64,000 nt of DNA from Paractinoplanes toevensis (GTDB lineage: Bacteria; Actinomycetota; Actinomycetes; Mycobacteriales; Micromonosporaceae), in assembly GCF_018332695.1 (NCBI RefSeq), contig NZ_BOQN01000059.1, positions 1-64,000 of the forward strand, given 5' to 3'. Below the pieces are notes generated by a model. It was given only the letters and a program-made list of their open reading frames with translations, was not told the DNA's origin and ran no database searches. Made by a program: the position numbers and the translations under genes. Below, in pieces: positions 17,141-25,935 of the stretch (position 1 is its first letter; each line of letters starts with the position of its first letter).

Positions 17141-17614
17141 ATGCCAGCAAAGAACGACGCTCCGGCGCTTCCGGGTAGCCGTGCGGTTGCCAAGCACGTC
17201 CGCATCTCGCCGAACAAGGCACGCCGTGTGGTCAACCTCGTCCGCGGACTGCCCGCGAAGGAGGCTCTGACCGTCCTGCAGTTCGCCCAGCAGTCGGCGA
17301 GCGAGCAGGTCTACAAGGTGCTCGCCAGCGCGATCGCCAATGCGGAGAACAACGAGCGGCTCGACCCCGACGCACTCCTCGTGAGCGAGGCGTTCGTCGA
17401 CGAGGGTCCGACGCTCAAGCGTTTCCGTCCGCGGGCGCAGGGCCGGGCGTACCGGATCCGTAAGCGCACCTGCCACATCACGATCGCCGTCGAGGCGGTC
17501 GAGGTCGCACGGCCGGCCAAGAAGGCCGCCGCGGCGAAGAAGGCAGCGCCGGCCAAGGCCGCGCCGGCCGCTTCGTCGGAGACCACGTCCCAGACCACGG
17601 AGGAGTCCGAGTAA
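17141..17614 (+). CDS. rplV: 50S ribosomal protein L22 (uL22) with alanine/lysine tail
   Basis: Spans the 50S and lines the exit tunnel. 157 residues, longer than the roughly 110-residue core. Residues 1-125 are the usual fold, with the tunnel hairpin FRPRAQGRAYRIRKRTCH. The remainder is a low-complexity Ala/Lys then Ser/Thr/Glu tail typical of actinobacteria. The TAA of this gene shares its last A with the rpsC ATG. Confidence 0.96.
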   Translation: MPAKNDAPALPGSRAVAKHVRISPNKARRVVNLVRGLPAKEALTVLQFAQQSASEQVYKVLASAIANAENNERLDPDALLVSEAFVDEGPTLKRFRPRAQGRAYRIRKRTCHITIAVEAVEVARPAKKAAAAKKAAPAKAAPAASSETTSQTTEESE

Positions 17615-18471
17615 TGGGCCAGAAAGTTCACCCCACCGGATTCCGGCTCGGCATCTCCACCGACTGGAAGAGCCGCTGGTTCGCGGACAAGCTCTACAAG
17701 GACTACATCGGCGAGGACGTCAAGATCCGCCGCATGATGTCCAAGGGCCTCGAGCGTGCCGGCATCTCCAAGGTGGACATCGAGCGCACCCGTGACCGGG
17801 TTCGTGTCGACATCCACACCGCCCGGCCGGGCATCGTTATCGGCCGTAAGGGCGCGGAGGCCGACCGGATCCGCGGCGAGCTGGAGAAGCTCACCGGCAA
17901 GCAGGTCCAGCTGAACATTCTCGAGGTGAAGAGCCCCGAGTCGGACGCTCAGCTGGTGGCGCAGGGTGTGGCCGAGCAGCTGTCCTCCCGGGTCAGCTTC
18001 CGCCGCGCGATGCGCAAGGCCATGCAGTCGGCCATGAAGAACCCGATCTGCAAGGGCATCCGGGTGCAGGTCTCCGGTCGCCTCGGCGGCGCGGAGATGA
18101 GCCGCACGGAGTTCTACCGTGAGGGTCGCGTTCCGCTGCACACGCTGCGGGCGAACATCGAGTACGGCTTCTTCGAGGCCCGTACCACGTTCGGCCGGAT
18201 CGGCGTGAAGGTCTGGATCTACAAGGGCGACGCCGTTCCGGGCCGCGAGGCTGTGGCCGAGGCTCCCGCGCGTCCGCGCCGGGACCGGGCCGACCGCCCC
18301 GAGCGTCCGCGTCGTGGCCGTTCCGGTTCGTCCGGCACGACCGCTGGTGGCACCGAGGCCGGCCGCGCCGCGGCGCAGGCCCGCACCGGCGACACCCCGA
18401 CCGGCGAGAACACGAACGACGCCGCGGTCGACGCGGCTCCGGCCGTGGCCGAAACGCAGCAGGAGGGCTGA
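17614..18471 (+). CDS. rpsC: 30S ribosomal protein S3 (uS3) with long C-terminal extension
   Basis: mRNA-entry protein with KH domain (VIGRKGAEADRIRGEL). 285 residues; the conserved body ends near residue 212 (RIGVKVWIYKGD). About 70 further residues are basic then Ala/Thr/Gly rich and look disordered. Starts GQKVHPTGFRLGI, overlapping the rplV stop by one base. rplP begins 3 nt after its stop. Confidence 0.97.
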   Translation: MGQKVHPTGFRLGISTDWKSRWFADKLYKDYIGEDVKIRRMMSKGLERAGISKVDIERTRDRVRVDIHTARPGIVIGRKGAEADRIRGELEKLTGKQVQLNILEVKSPESDAQLVAQGVAEQLSSRVSFRRAMRKAMQSAMKNPICKGIRVQVSGRLGGAEMSRTEFYREGRVPLHTLRANIEYGFFEARTTFGRIGVKVWIYKGDAVPGREAVAEAPARPRRDRADRPERPRRGRSGSSGTTAGGTEAGRAAAQARTGDTPTGENTNDAAVDAAPAVAETQQEG

Positions 18472-18474
18472 CAC

Positions 18475-18900
18475 ATGCTGATGCCGCGTAAGCCCCCGAA
18501 GGGCTTCCGCAAGCCGCACCACCCGGACCGCCACGGCGCGTCCAAGGGCGGCAACCGGGTCGTCTTCGGCGAGTTCGGTATCCAGGCGCTGGAGCCCGCG
18601 TACGTGACCAACCGGCAGATCGAGTCGGCCCGTATCGCGATGACTCGTCACATCAAGCGTGGCGGCAAGGTCTGGATCTCGGTCTTCCCGGACCAGGCGC
18701 TGACCAAGAAGCCGGCCGAAACCCGCATGGGTTCCGGTAAGGGTTCTCCCGAGTGGTGGGTGGCGAACGTCAAGCCGGGACGCATTCTCTTCGAGATGTC
18801 GTTCCCGAACGAGACGATCGCGCGCGAGGCGATGCGCCGCGCGATCCACAAGCTCCCGATGAAGTGCCGCATCGTTACACGCGAAGTGGGTGAAAACTGA
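18475..18900 (+). CDS. rplP: 50S ribosomal protein L16 (uL16)
   Basis: Binds near the A-site tRNA elbow, 141 residues. Opens LMPRKPPKGFRKPHHPDRHG and includes the conserved MGSGKGSPEWWVANVKPGR. Strong ribosome site (CAGGAGGGC) at the end of rpsC. Its TGA overlaps the rpmC ATG by one base. Confidence 0.97.
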   Translation: MLMPRKPPKGFRKPHHPDRHGASKGGNRVVFGEFGIQALEPAYVTNRQIESARIAMTRHIKRGGKVWISVFPDQALTKKPAETRMGSGKGSPEWWVANVKPGRILFEMSFPNETIAREAMRRAIHKLPMKCRIVTREVGEN

Positions 18901-19133
18901 TGGCAGCGGGCGTTAAGGCCGGCGAGCTGCGCGAGCTTTCCGGCGAAGAGCTGGTCTCGCGTCTCCGTGAGGCCAAGGCGGAGCTGTTCAACCTTCGCGT
19001 GCAGGGTGCGACCGGGCAGCTCGACAACCACCGTCGGCTTCAGGTCGTCCGTAAGGACATCGCGAAGATCTACACGATCATGCGTGAACGCGAGCTGGGG
19101 CTCTCGGTTGCGCCGGATGAGGTGACCGCATGA
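18900..19133 (+). CDS. rpmC: 50S ribosomal protein L29 (uL29)
   Basis: Small tunnel-exit protein, 77 residues, an all-helical pair with the typical EELVSRLREAKAELFNLRVQ and DIAKIYTIMRERELG helices. Overlaps rplP by one base and rpsQ by four (ATGA), so it is tightly coupled within the S10 operon. Confidence 0.96.
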   Translation: MAAGVKAGELRELSGEELVSRLREAKAELFNLRVQGATGQLDNHRRLQVVRKDIAKIYTIMRERELGLSVAPDEVTA

Positions 19134-19405
19134 GTGAAGAGAGCACGACTCCGGTTCGCGCGACCCGCAAGGTTCGCGAGGGCCTGGTGGTCAGCGACAA
19201 GATGGACAAGACCGTCGTCGTCGAGGTCGAGGACCGCGTCAAGCACGCCCTCTACGGCAAGGTTCTGCGCCGCACCCGCAAGCTCAAGGTGCACGACGAG
19301 CAGAACGCGTGCGGTATCGGCGACCGGGTCCTCCTGATGGAGACCCGTCCGCTCTCCGCCACCAAGCGGTGGCGGGTCGTGGAGATCCTCGAAAAGGCCA
19401 AGTGA
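19130..19405 (+). CDS. rpsQ: 30S ribosomal protein S17 (uS17)
   Basis: Early 16S rRNA 5'-domain binder, 91 residues, OB fold. Contains KVREGLVVSDKMDKTVVVEV and GDRVLLMETRPLSATKRWRVV. The ATG overlaps the rpmC stop (ATGA). It ends the S10 part of the cluster; a GC-rich hairpin sits in the 91-nt gap before rplN. Confidence 0.96.
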   Translation: MSEESTTPVRATRKVREGLVVSDKMDKTVVVEVEDRVKHALYGKVLRRTRKLKVHDEQNACGIGDRVLLMETRPLSATKRWRVVEILEKAK

Positions 19406-19409
19406 GTGC

Positions 19410-19436
19410 GTCGGGCCGGCCCTCGGTCGGCCCGAC
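19410..19436 (+). terminator. Hairpin between S10 and spc operons
   Basis: GTCGGGCCG (19410-19418) pairs with CGGCCCGAC (19428-19436) around a 9-nt loop. No T tract. It may be a partial terminator or processing site at the rpsQ-rplN boundary, where the two classical operons meet. Confidence 0.5.
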
Positions 19437-19496
19437 TCACCTAGTTCCGCCAAGCTTCGCCAAGGTGCGAAGAACTGGCAGACATAGGAGACCCCA

Positions 19497-19865
19497 GTGA
19501 TCCAGCAGGAGTCGCGACTGCGTGTCGCCGACAACACGGGTGCACGTGAGATTCTGTGCATCCGCGTGCTCGGTGGCTCCGGCCGCCGCTACGCGAGCAT
19601 CGGCGACGTCATCGTGGCCACGGTCAAGGACGCCATCCCCGGTGCCGGTGTGAAGAAGGGTGACGTCGTCAAGGCGGTCATCGTCCGCACCGCCAAGGAG
19701 CGTCGGCGTCCGGACGGCTCGTACATCCGGTTCGACGAGAACGCCGCCGTCATCATCAAGGACGGTGGGGACCCCCGCGGTACCCGCATCTTCGGCCCGG
19801 TCGGCCGCGAGCTGCGTGACAAGCGGTTCATGAAGATCATCAGCCTGGCGCCGGAGGTGCTCTGA
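19497..19865 (+). CDS. rplN: 50S ribosomal protein L14 (uL14)
   Basis: Forms an inter-subunit bridge; 122 residues, GTG start behind ATAGGAGA. Opens IQQESRLRVADNTGAREILCIRVLGGS and ends FMKIISLAPEVL, both conserved. First gene of the spc operon block; rplX follows after 2 nt. Confidence 0.97.
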   Translation: MIQQESRLRVADNTGAREILCIRVLGGSGRRYASIGDVIVATVKDAIPGAGVKKGDVVKAVIVRTAKERRRPDGSYIRFDENAAVIIKDGGDPRGTRIFGPVGRELRDKRFMKIISLAPEVL

Positions 19866-19867
19866 CC

Positions 19868-20182
19868 GTGAAGATCAAGAAGGGCGACACGGTCGTCGTC
19901 ATCGCCGGTAAGGACAAGGGCGCCAAGGGCAAGGTCATCGCGGCCTACCCGACGCGGGACAAGGTCCTGGTCGAGGGCGTCAACCGCGTCAAGAAGCACG
20001 AGCGCATCCGCACGACGCAGCGCGGGTCGAAGACCGGCGGCATCGTGACCCAGGAAGCCGCGATCCACATCTCGAATGTGCAGATCGTGGACGACCAGGG
20101 CAAGCCGACGCGGATCGGCTACAAGGTCGACGAGAACGGCAACAAGGTCCGTATCGCGCGTACGACCGGTAAGGAACTCTGA
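19868..20182 (+). CDS. rplX: 50S ribosomal protein L24 (uL24)
   Basis: Assembly-initiator protein, 104 residues, GTG start. KOW motif (KKGDTVVVIAGKDKGAKGKV) at residues 4-23; ISNVQIVD is the usual C-terminal marker. Stop overlaps the rplE ATG by one base. Confidence 0.96.
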   Translation: MKIKKGDTVVVIAGKDKGAKGKVIAAYPTRDKVLVEGVNRVKKHERIRTTQRGSKTGGIVTQEAAIHISNVQIVDDQGKPTRIGYKVDENGNKVRIARTTGKEL

Positions 20183-20751
20183 TGACTGCCGCTACCGAGA
20201 CCAAGACGCTGCCGCGCCTCAAGCAGAAGTACCGCGCTGAGGTCGTGAGCGGGCTCAAGGAGCAGTACAACTACGCCAACCCCATGCAGATCCCCGGCCT
20301 GGTCAAGGTCGTCGTGAACATGGGTGTCGGCGAAGCGGCCCGCGACGCCAAGCTGATCGACGGCGCGGTCCGTGACCTGACCACGATCACCGGTCAGAAG
20401 CCGCTGGTCCGCCGGGCCACCAAGTCCATCGCCCAGTTCAAGCTGCGCGAGGGCATGCCGATCGGCGCGAAGGTCACCCTTCGCAACGACCGGATGTGGG
20501 AGTTCCTGGACCGGCTGCTGTCCATCGCGCTGCCGCGTATCCGTGACTTCCGCGGGCTCGACGGTCGCAAGCTGGACGGCCACGGCAACTACACGTTCGG
20601 CCTGACCGAGCAGTCGGTGTTCCACGAGATCGATCAGGACCGGATCGATCGCACCCGGGGCATGGACATCACCGTGGTCACCACGGCCAAGACCGACGAC
20701 GAGGGCCGGGCGCTGCTCAAGCTCCTGGGCTTCCCGTTCAAGGAGAACTGA
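20182..20751 (+). CDS. rplE: 50S ribosomal protein L5 (uL5)
   Basis: 5S rRNA and P-site contact protein, 189 residues. Contains MQIPGLVKVVVNMGVGEA, the ITGQKPLVRRATKSIAQFK segment and a DITVVTTAKTDDEGRALLKLLGFPF ending. Overlaps rplX by one base, 2 nt before the rpsZ ATG. Confidence 0.96.
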   Translation: MTAATETKTLPRLKQKYRAEVVSGLKEQYNYANPMQIPGLVKVVVNMGVGEAARDAKLIDGAVRDLTTITGQKPLVRRATKSIAQFKLREGMPIGAKVTLRNDRMWEFLDRLLSIALPRIRDFRGLDGRKLDGHGNYTFGLTEQSVFHEIDQDRIDRTRGMDITVVTTAKTDDEGRALLKLLGFPFKEN

Positions 20752-20753
20752 GC

Positions 20754-20939
20754 ATGGCTAAGAAGGCGCTGATCATCAAGGCGGCCGCGAAGCCGAAGTT
20801 CGCCGTGCGTGCCTACACCCGCTGCCAGAAGTGCGGTCGCCCGCACTCGGTCTACCGCAAGTTCGGCCTGTGCCGGGTCTGCGTGCGGGACATGGCCCAC
20901 CGTGGTGAGCTGCCCGGCGTGTCCAAGGCTTCCTGGTAA
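20754..20939 (+). CDS. rpsZ: 30S ribosomal protein S14, zinc-binding type (uS14)
   Basis: Short 61-residue S14 of the zinc (type Z) class. Four cysteines form the metal site in CQKCGRPH and CRVCVRD (residues 24, 27, 40, 43). The long zinc-free paralogue used under zinc starvation in some actinobacteria is not in this window. Its position between rplE and rpsH is the standard one. Confidence 0.95.
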   Translation: MAKKALIIKAAAKPKFAVRAYTRCQKCGRPHSVYRKFGLCRVCVRDMAHRGELPGVSKASW

Positions 20940-21011
20940 CCGAGAGAAATACCGCTTCGCCGTAGGCCTGGCCAGTCCGGGAACCCCGGCGAGAAAGGTT
21001 GACGAATACCC

Positions 21012-21419
21012 ATGACGATGACGGACCCGATCGCAGACATGCTCACGCGTCTGCGAAACGCCAACCAGGCGTACCACGACAAGGTGACGATGCCCTTCTC
21101 GAAGATCAAGGCGAACATCGCCGAGGTCCTCAAGGCCGAGGGCTACATCGCCTCCTGGACGGCTGAGGAGCCCGAGGAAGGCGCTGTCGGCAAGCGTCTG
21201 GTCGTTGAGCTCAAGTACGGCCAGAGCCGCGAGCGCAGCCTCGCCGGCATCAAGCGCGTTTCCAAGCCCGGTCTCCGGGTGTACGCCAAGTCCGACGAAC
21301 TCCCACGGGTGCTCGGCGGCCTGGGCGTCGCGATCATTTCGACGTCCCAGGGACTGCTGACCGACAAGCAGGCCCGCAAGCGGAGCGTTGGCGGGGAAGT
21401 CCTCGCCTTCGTCTGGTAA
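21012..21419 (+). CDS. rpsH: 30S ribosomal protein S8 (uS8)
   Basis: Central-domain 16S rRNA binder, 135 residues, ATG behind GAGAAAGG. Opens TMTDPIADMLTRLRNANQAYHD; the C-terminal STSQGLLTDKQARKRSVGGEVLAFVW is conserved. In E. coli S8 represses the spc operon; no comparable site was identified here. A 72-nt gap separates it from rpsZ. Confidence 0.97.
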   Translation: MTMTDPIADMLTRLRNANQAYHDKVTMPFSKIKANIAEVLKAEGYIASWTAEEPEEGAVGKRLVVELKYGQSRERSLAGIKRVSKPGLRVYAKSDELPRVLGGLGVAIISTSQGLLTDKQARKRSVGGEVLAFVW

Positions 21420-21432
21420 CGGGAGATCTGAC

Positions 21433-21972
21433 ATGTCGCGAATCGGACGTAAGTCGATCCCGGTCCCGGCCGGCGTCGACGTCACCATCTCGGGCCAGAC
21501 CGTCAAGGTCAAGGGCCCCAAGGGCGAGCTCTCGCACGTCGTCGCCGAGCCGATCACGGTGGAGCAGGACGGCAGCGAGCTGCACGTCAACCGCCCCAAC
21601 GACGAGCGCAAGGCCAAGGAACTGCACGGTCTCTCTCGTACCCTGGTCGCCAACATGATCGTCGGCGTCACCGAGGGCTACAAGAAGACCCTGGAGATCA
21701 ACGGCACCGGTTACCGCGTGACCGCCAAGGGCAAGGACCTCGAGTTCGCCCTGGGCTTCTCGCACCCGGTCAACGTGCCCGCGCCGGACGGCATCACCTT
21801 CTCGGTGGAGCGGCCGACGCAGTTCACCGTCGCCGGCATCGACAAGCAGCTCGTCGGCGAGGTTGCCGCTAACATCCGGAAGATCCGCCCGCCGGAGCCC
21901 TACAAGGGCAAGGGCGTCAAGTACCAGGGCGAGGTCATCCGCCGCAAGGCTGGAAAGGCAGGTAAGAAGTGA
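21433..21972 (+). CDS. rplF: 50S ribosomal protein L6 (uL6)
   Basis: Factor-binding-site protein, 179 residues from the ATG at 21433 (SRIGRKSIPVPAGVDV). The frame is open further upstream only within the end of rpsH, and GGGAGA precedes this ATG. The C-terminal RPPEPYKGKGVKYQGEVI is intact. Its stop overlaps the rplR GTG by 4 nt. Confidence 0.96.
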   Translation: MSRIGRKSIPVPAGVDVTISGQTVKVKGPKGELSHVVAEPITVEQDGSELHVNRPNDERKAKELHGLSRTLVANMIVGVTEGYKKTLEINGTGYRVTAKGKDLEFALGFSHPVNVPAPDGITFSVERPTQFTVAGIDKQLVGEVAANIRKIRPPEPYKGKGVKYQGEVIRRKAGKAGKK

Positions 21973-22364
21973 CCGCCACGCTGCTCAAGCGCCGCAATGG
22001 CGGCGGTGTGTCCGCCGCGCGGGCCGTCGGCAAGGCGCGTCGGCACTTCCGGGTCCGCAAGAACGTCCGCGGCACCGCCGAGCGTCCCCGTCTGGTCGTC
22101 ACCCGGTCTTCGCGGCACATCACCGCGCAGATCATCGACGACCTCAAGGGCCACACGCTCGCTTCGGCCTCCACTCTCGACGCCTCGATCCGGGGCAACG
22201 AGGGTGACAAGAGCGCACTGGCCGGCAAGGTCGGCGCGCTCCTTGCCGAGCGGGCCAAGGCCGCCGGCGTGTCCAAGGTCGTCTTCGACCGGGGTGGCAA
22301 CAAGTACGCGGGGCGGATCGCCTCGCTGGCTTCTGCTGCCCGTGAAGCCGGACTCGAGTTCTAG
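21969..22364 (+). CDS. rplR: 50S ribosomal protein L18 (uL18)
   Basis: 5S rRNA binder, 131 residues, GTG start overlapping the rplF TGA. The arginine-rich RRHFRVRKNVRGTAERPRLVV and the terminal FDRGGNKYAGRIASLASAAREAGLEF are conserved. rpsE follows after 13 nt with a strong AGGAGGAATTG site. Confidence 0.96.
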   Translation: MTATLLKRRNGGGVSAARAVGKARRHFRVRKNVRGTAERPRLVVTRSSRHITAQIIDDLKGHTLASASTLDASIRGNEGDKSALAGKVGALLAERAKAAGVSKVVFDRGGNKYAGRIASLASAAREAGLEF

Positions 22365-22377
22365 GAGGAATTGACCA

Positions 22378-23001
22378 ATGCCTGGTCAGCAGCGCCGAGG
22401 CGGCGGGTCCGGCGGTAACACCGAGGGTGGCAACCGCCGGGACAACCGTCGTGAGGGCGGCCGCGGCAACGCGCCCGTCGACAAGACCCCGCATCTCGAG
22501 CGGGTCGTCGCCATCAACCGTGTTGCCAAGGTCGTCAAGGGTGGTCGTCGCTTCAGCTTCACCGCCCTGGTGATCGTGGGCGACGGCGACGGCACCGTCG
22601 GCATCGGCTACGGAAAGGCCAAGGAGGTGCCCGCGGCCATCGCCAAGGGCGTCGAAGAGGCCAAGAAGCACTTCTTCAAGGTCCCGCGGATCGGTGCGAC
22701 CATTCCGCACCCGATCATCGGTGAGGCCGCCGCGGGTGTCGTGCTCCTCAAGCCGGCGTCGGCTGGTACCGGTGTTATCGCCGGTGGCCCGGTGCGCGCC
22801 GTGCTGGAGTGCGCCGGCATCCACGACATCCTGTCGAAGAGCCTCGGCTCGTCGAACCCGATCAACATCGTGCACGCGACGGTGGCCGCGCTCAAGGGCC
22901 TCGAGTCGCCGGAGATGGTCGCGGCTCGCCGTGGCCTGCCGGTCGAGGACGTGGCCCCGGCCGCCATGCTGGCAGCGCGCGCGGAAGCGGCGGTGCGGTG
23001 A
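22378..23001 (+). CDS. rpsE: 30S ribosomal protein S5 (uS5)
   Basis: Accuracy protein at the mRNA entry channel, 207 residues. An N-terminal Gly/Arg/Asn-rich extension of about 40 residues precedes the core (LERVVAINRVAKVVKGGRRF). The spectinomycin-contact loop is of wild-type appearance. The TGA shares its A with the rpmD ATG. Confidence 0.97.
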   Translation: MPGQQRRGGGSGGNTEGGNRRDNRREGGRGNAPVDKTPHLERVVAINRVAKVVKGGRRFSFTALVIVGDGDGTVGIGYGKAKEVPAAIAKGVEEAKKHFFKVPRIGATIPHPIIGEAAAGVVLLKPASAGTGVIAGGPVRAVLECAGIHDILSKSLGSSNPINIVHATVAALKGLESPEMVAARRGLPVEDVAPAAMLAARAEAAVR

Positions 23002-23183
23002 TGGCTCGTCTGAAGGTCACCCAGGTCCGGTCCGCTATCGGCCGTAAGCAGAACCAGCGGCACTCGCTGCGGTCGCTCGGGCTGAAGCGCATCAACGATG
23101 TGGTGGTCAAGGAAGACCGTCCCGAGATTCGGGGCATGATCTTCGCCGTCAACCACCTCGTGAGTGTTGAGGAGGTCGAGTAA
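23001..23183 (+). CDS. rpmD: 50S ribosomal protein L30 (uL30)
   Basis: 60-residue large-subunit protein. Starts ARLKVTQVRSAIGRKQNQRH and continues SLRSLGLKRINDVVVKED, the family signature. One-base overlaps with rpsE upstream and rplO downstream (TAATG). Confidence 0.96.
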   Translation: MARLKVTQVRSAIGRKQNQRHSLRSLGLKRINDVVVKEDRPEIRGMIFAVNHLVSVEEVE

Positions 23184-23626
23184 TGGCGATCAAGGTCCAC
23201 CACCTGCGCCCGGCACCCGGAGCCAAGACTGCCAAGACCCGCGTGGGTCGTGGTGAGGGCTCCAAGGGCAAGACCGCCGGTCGCGGTACCAAGGGTACGA
23301 AGGCCCGTTACCAGGTTCCGGCCCGCTTCGAGGGTGGGCAGATGCCCATTCACATGCGTCTGCCGAAGCTCAAGGGCTTCAAGAACAAGAACAAGGTCGT
23401 CTTCCAGGTCGTGAACCTGGACCGCCTCGCCGAGCTGTTCCCGAACGGCGGCGAGGTCGGCCCGATCGAGCTCGTGGAGGCCGGCGCGGTCCGCAAGGGC
23501 CAGCTGGTCAAGGTCCTCGGCTCGGGCGAGCTGGGCGGCGTGTCGCTGACGATTACGGCGCACGCGTTCAGTGAGTCGGCCAAGGAGAAGATCGCAGCCG
23601 CCGGTGGTTCCGCCACCGAGCTGTGA
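23183..23626 (+). CDS. rplO: 50S ribosomal protein L15 (uL15)
   Basis: Late-assembly large-subunit protein, 147 residues. Glycine- and lysine-rich N-terminus (KTRVGRGEGSKGKTAGRGTK) and a globular C-terminal domain ending AKEKIAAAGGSATEL. Last ribosomal gene of this block; a strong terminator follows within 10 nt, so secY is not simply read through at full level. Confidence 0.97.
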   Translation: MAIKVHHLRPAPGAKTAKTRVGRGEGSKGKTAGRGTKGTKARYQVPARFEGGQMPIHMRLPKLKGFKNKNKVVFQVVNLDRLAELFPNGGEVGPIELVEAGAVRKGQLVKVLGSGELGGVSLTITAHAFSESAKEKIAAAGGSATEL

Positions 23627-23633
23627 GGCTTGT

Positions 23634-23686
23634 GGGGGTGCTCGCCCGGGCGCCGAAAAACGCGTCGCCCGGGCAGCATCCCCTTT
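23634..23686 (+). terminator. Terminator of the spc operon
   Basis: A long stem (23634-23652 with 23666-23683, one bulged base and one G-U) around an A-rich loop, followed by TTT at 23684-23686. It separates rplO from secY. Confidence 0.75.
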
Positions 23687-23868
23687 GTGGCGTCTGACCA
23701 GCCATTTCATCGGCTGGGAAGTTGCCTACCCGCAGTGACCGCTACCGCGACTCACTGCGGCGCTCCAAGACTGTTAGAGTCCGTTCCCAGCTAGGGATAT
23801 CGGTCGTCCGGACCGATGCCTTCCCCCATCCGCCGGATACGGCGGTAACCTCGCGCAGGAGGAAGAAG
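23687..23868 (+). other. Region between spc terminator and secY
   Basis: No gene. TAGAGT at 23775-23780 is a plausible -10 box for secY-adk-map, but no good -35 accompanies it. The open frame extending upstream of secY lacks a ribosome site and is probably leader. Confidence 0.35.
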
Positions 23869-25215
23869 TTGCTCTCCGCCTTTACCAGTGCGTTCCGGAC
23901 GCCTGACCTGCGCAAGAAACTGCTGTTCACAGTTGCGATCATCGCTCTGTACCGGCTAGGTGCCACCTTGCCCAGCCCAGGTGTGTCCTACACCAACGTG
24001 CAGACGTGCCTGAAAGCTGTGAGCGACGCCGATGCCGGCGGCGGTGTGCTGAACCTGCTGAATCTGTTCTCCGGCGGCGCGCTCCTGCACCTGTCGGTCT
24101 TCGCGCTCGGCATCATGCCGTACATCACCGCGTCGATCATCCTGCAGCTGCTCACCGTCGTGATCCCCCGCCTCGAACAGCTCCGCAAGGAGGGCCAGTC
24201 CGGCCAGGCGAAGATCACGCAGTACACCCGGTACCTGACGCTCGGCCTGGCGATCCTGCAGTCCTCTGCGTTCGTCGCGCTTGCGCGTACCGGTCAGCTG
24301 TTCGGCAACGCCTGCGACCAGAGCGACCCCTCGATGCAGATCGTCCCGGAGAACACCGGGCTGCCGATGTGGCTCACGCTCAGCATCCTGGTACTGACCA
24401 TGACTGCCGGCACCGGCGTGGTGATGTGGCTCGGTGAGCTGATCACCGACCGCGGCGTCGGCAACGGCATGTCGGTTCTGATCTTCACCTCGATCGCGGC
24501 TCGCCTCCCCGGTGAGGGCTGGACGATCAAGGAAACCAGCGGCGTCGGCAAGTTCTTGCTCGTCATCGGTCTTGTTCTGGTCATCATCTGCCTCGTGGTC
24601 TTCATCGAGCAGGCCCAGCGCCGGATCCCCGTCCAGTACGCGAAGCGCATGATCGGCCGCCGGATGTACGGCGGCACGTCGACCTACATCCCCCTCAAGG
24701 TCAACCAGGCCGGTGTCGTCCCGGTCATCTTCGGTTCGTCGCTGCTCTACCTGCCGCAGCTGTACCTGCAGTTCTTCGACCAGAACAACCTCAAGGGCTA
24801 CCAGATCTGGATCCAGAAGTGGCTTGCCGACCCGACGAGCATGCTCTACATCGGCGTCTACTTCTTCCTGATCATCTTCTTCACGTACTTCTACGTCTCG
24901 ATCACGTTCAACCCGACCGAGGTCGCGGACAACATGAAGAAGTACGGTGGTTTCGTACCGGGTATCCGTCCGGGCAAGCCGACCGCCGACTACCTGGACT
25001 TCATCCTCAGCCGAATCACCCTCGCGGGGGCGCTCTACCTCGCCGTGATCTCGGTTCTGCCGAACTTCTTCTTCATCTGGCTCAATCAGCAGCAGTACCA
25101 GAACTTCCCGTTCGGTGGTACGGCAGTGCTGATCATGGTTGGTGTGGGTCTGGAGACGGTGAAGCAGATCGAGAGCCAGCTGATGCAGCGCAACTATGAA
25201 GGGTTCCTCCGGTAG
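23869..25215 (+). CDS. secY: Preprotein translocase subunit SecY
   Basis: Channel of the Sec translocon in the cytoplasmic membrane, 448 residues with ten membrane helices. I chose the TTG at 23869 because a strong AGGAGGAAG lies 4-12 nt before it and the protein then begins LSAFTSAFRTPDLRKKLL, as SecY should. The frame is open another 49 codons upstream. The plug region after TM1, the loop YTRYLTLGL and the C-terminal TVKQIESQLMQRNYEGFL, important for SecA, are intact. adk starts 65 nt later and is likely co-transcribed. Confidence 0.97.
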   Translation: MLSAFTSAFRTPDLRKKLLFTVAIIALYRLGATLPSPGVSYTNVQTCLKAVSDADAGGGVLNLLNLFSGGALLHLSVFALGIMPYITASIILQLLTVVIPRLEQLRKEGQSGQAKITQYTRYLTLGLAILQSSAFVALARTGQLFGNACDQSDPSMQIVPENTGLPMWLTLSILVLTMTAGTGVVMWLGELITDRGVGNGMSVLIFTSIAARLPGEGWTIKETSGVGKFLLVIGLVLVIICLVVFIEQAQRRIPVQYAKRMIGRRMYGGTSTYIPLKVNQAGVVPVIFGSSLLYLPQLYLQFFDQNNLKGYQIWIQKWLADPTSMLYIGVYFFLIIFFTYFYVSITFNPTEVADNMKKYGGFVPGIRPGKPTADYLDFILSRITLAGALYLAVISVLPNFFFIWLNQQQYQNFPFGGTAVLIMVGVGLETVKQIESQLMQRNYEGFLR

Positions 25216-25280
25216 TGGCGATGCGGAGCCGGGGGGCTCATGCGTCGAGGATCTCAACTCACCTAAGCGAGGCGATGTAG

Positions 25281-25934
25281 GTGCGGCTGGTGCTGGTGGG
25301 CCCTCCGGGGGCCGGCAAGGGGACCCAGGCTGAGTTCATCGCCGCGCACCTGGCCGTACCGAAGATCTCGACCGGAGACATCTTCCGGGCGAACGTCTCG
25401 CAGGGCACGCCGTTGGGCGTGGAGGCCAAGCGGTACATGGACGCTGGGCAGCTGGTTCCGGACGAGGTGACCATCAACATGGTCCGGGACCGGCTGGCCG
25501 AGCCGGACGCCGGTGACGGCTTCCTGCTCGACGGTTTCCCGCGCACGGTGCCGCAGGCGTCGGCGCTGGACAAGCTGCTGGCCGACCTCGGCACCGCACT
25601 GGACCTGGTGATGGAGCTCGTGGTCGACGACGACGAGGTGATCCGGCGGCTCTCGGGCCGCCGGACCTGCCGTGGTTGCGGCAAGATCTGGCACGTCGAG
25701 TTCGACCCGACCAGCAAGGACAACATCTGCGACCGGTGCGGCTCCGAGCTGTTCCAGCGCGACGACGACAAGGCCGAGACGATCGGCAACCGCCTGGTGG
25801 AGTACGCCGAGAAGACCGCGCCGCTGGTCGACTTCTTCGGCGCACAGGGCAAGCTGGTCGGTATCGACGCGACCGGGCCGGTCGAGGACGTCACGGTGCG
25901 CGCCATCGACGCCCTGCGGTCCTACGGGGGCTGA
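25281..25934 (+). CDS. adk: Adenylate kinase, zinc-LID type
   Basis: Interconverts ATP plus AMP with two ADP. 217 residues, GTG start. P-loop GPPGAGKGT at residues 7-15; AMP-binding DGFPRT at about 85. The long LID carries four cysteines (C130, C133, C150, C153), so it is the metal-stabilised Gram-positive type. The ribosome site is weak (AGCGAGG). map starts 1 nt after its stop. The secY-adk-map order is classical. Confidence 0.97.
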   Translation: MRLVLVGPPGAGKGTQAEFIAAHLAVPKISTGDIFRANVSQGTPLGVEAKRYMDAGQLVPDEVTINMVRDRLAEPDAGDGFLLDGFPRTVPQASALDKLLADLGTALDLVMELVVDDDEVIRRLSGRRTCRGCGKIWHVEFDPTSKDNICDRCGSELFQRDDDKAETIGNRLVEYAEKTAPLVDFFGAQGKLVGIDATGPVEDVTVRAIDALRSYGG

Positions 25935-25935
25935 C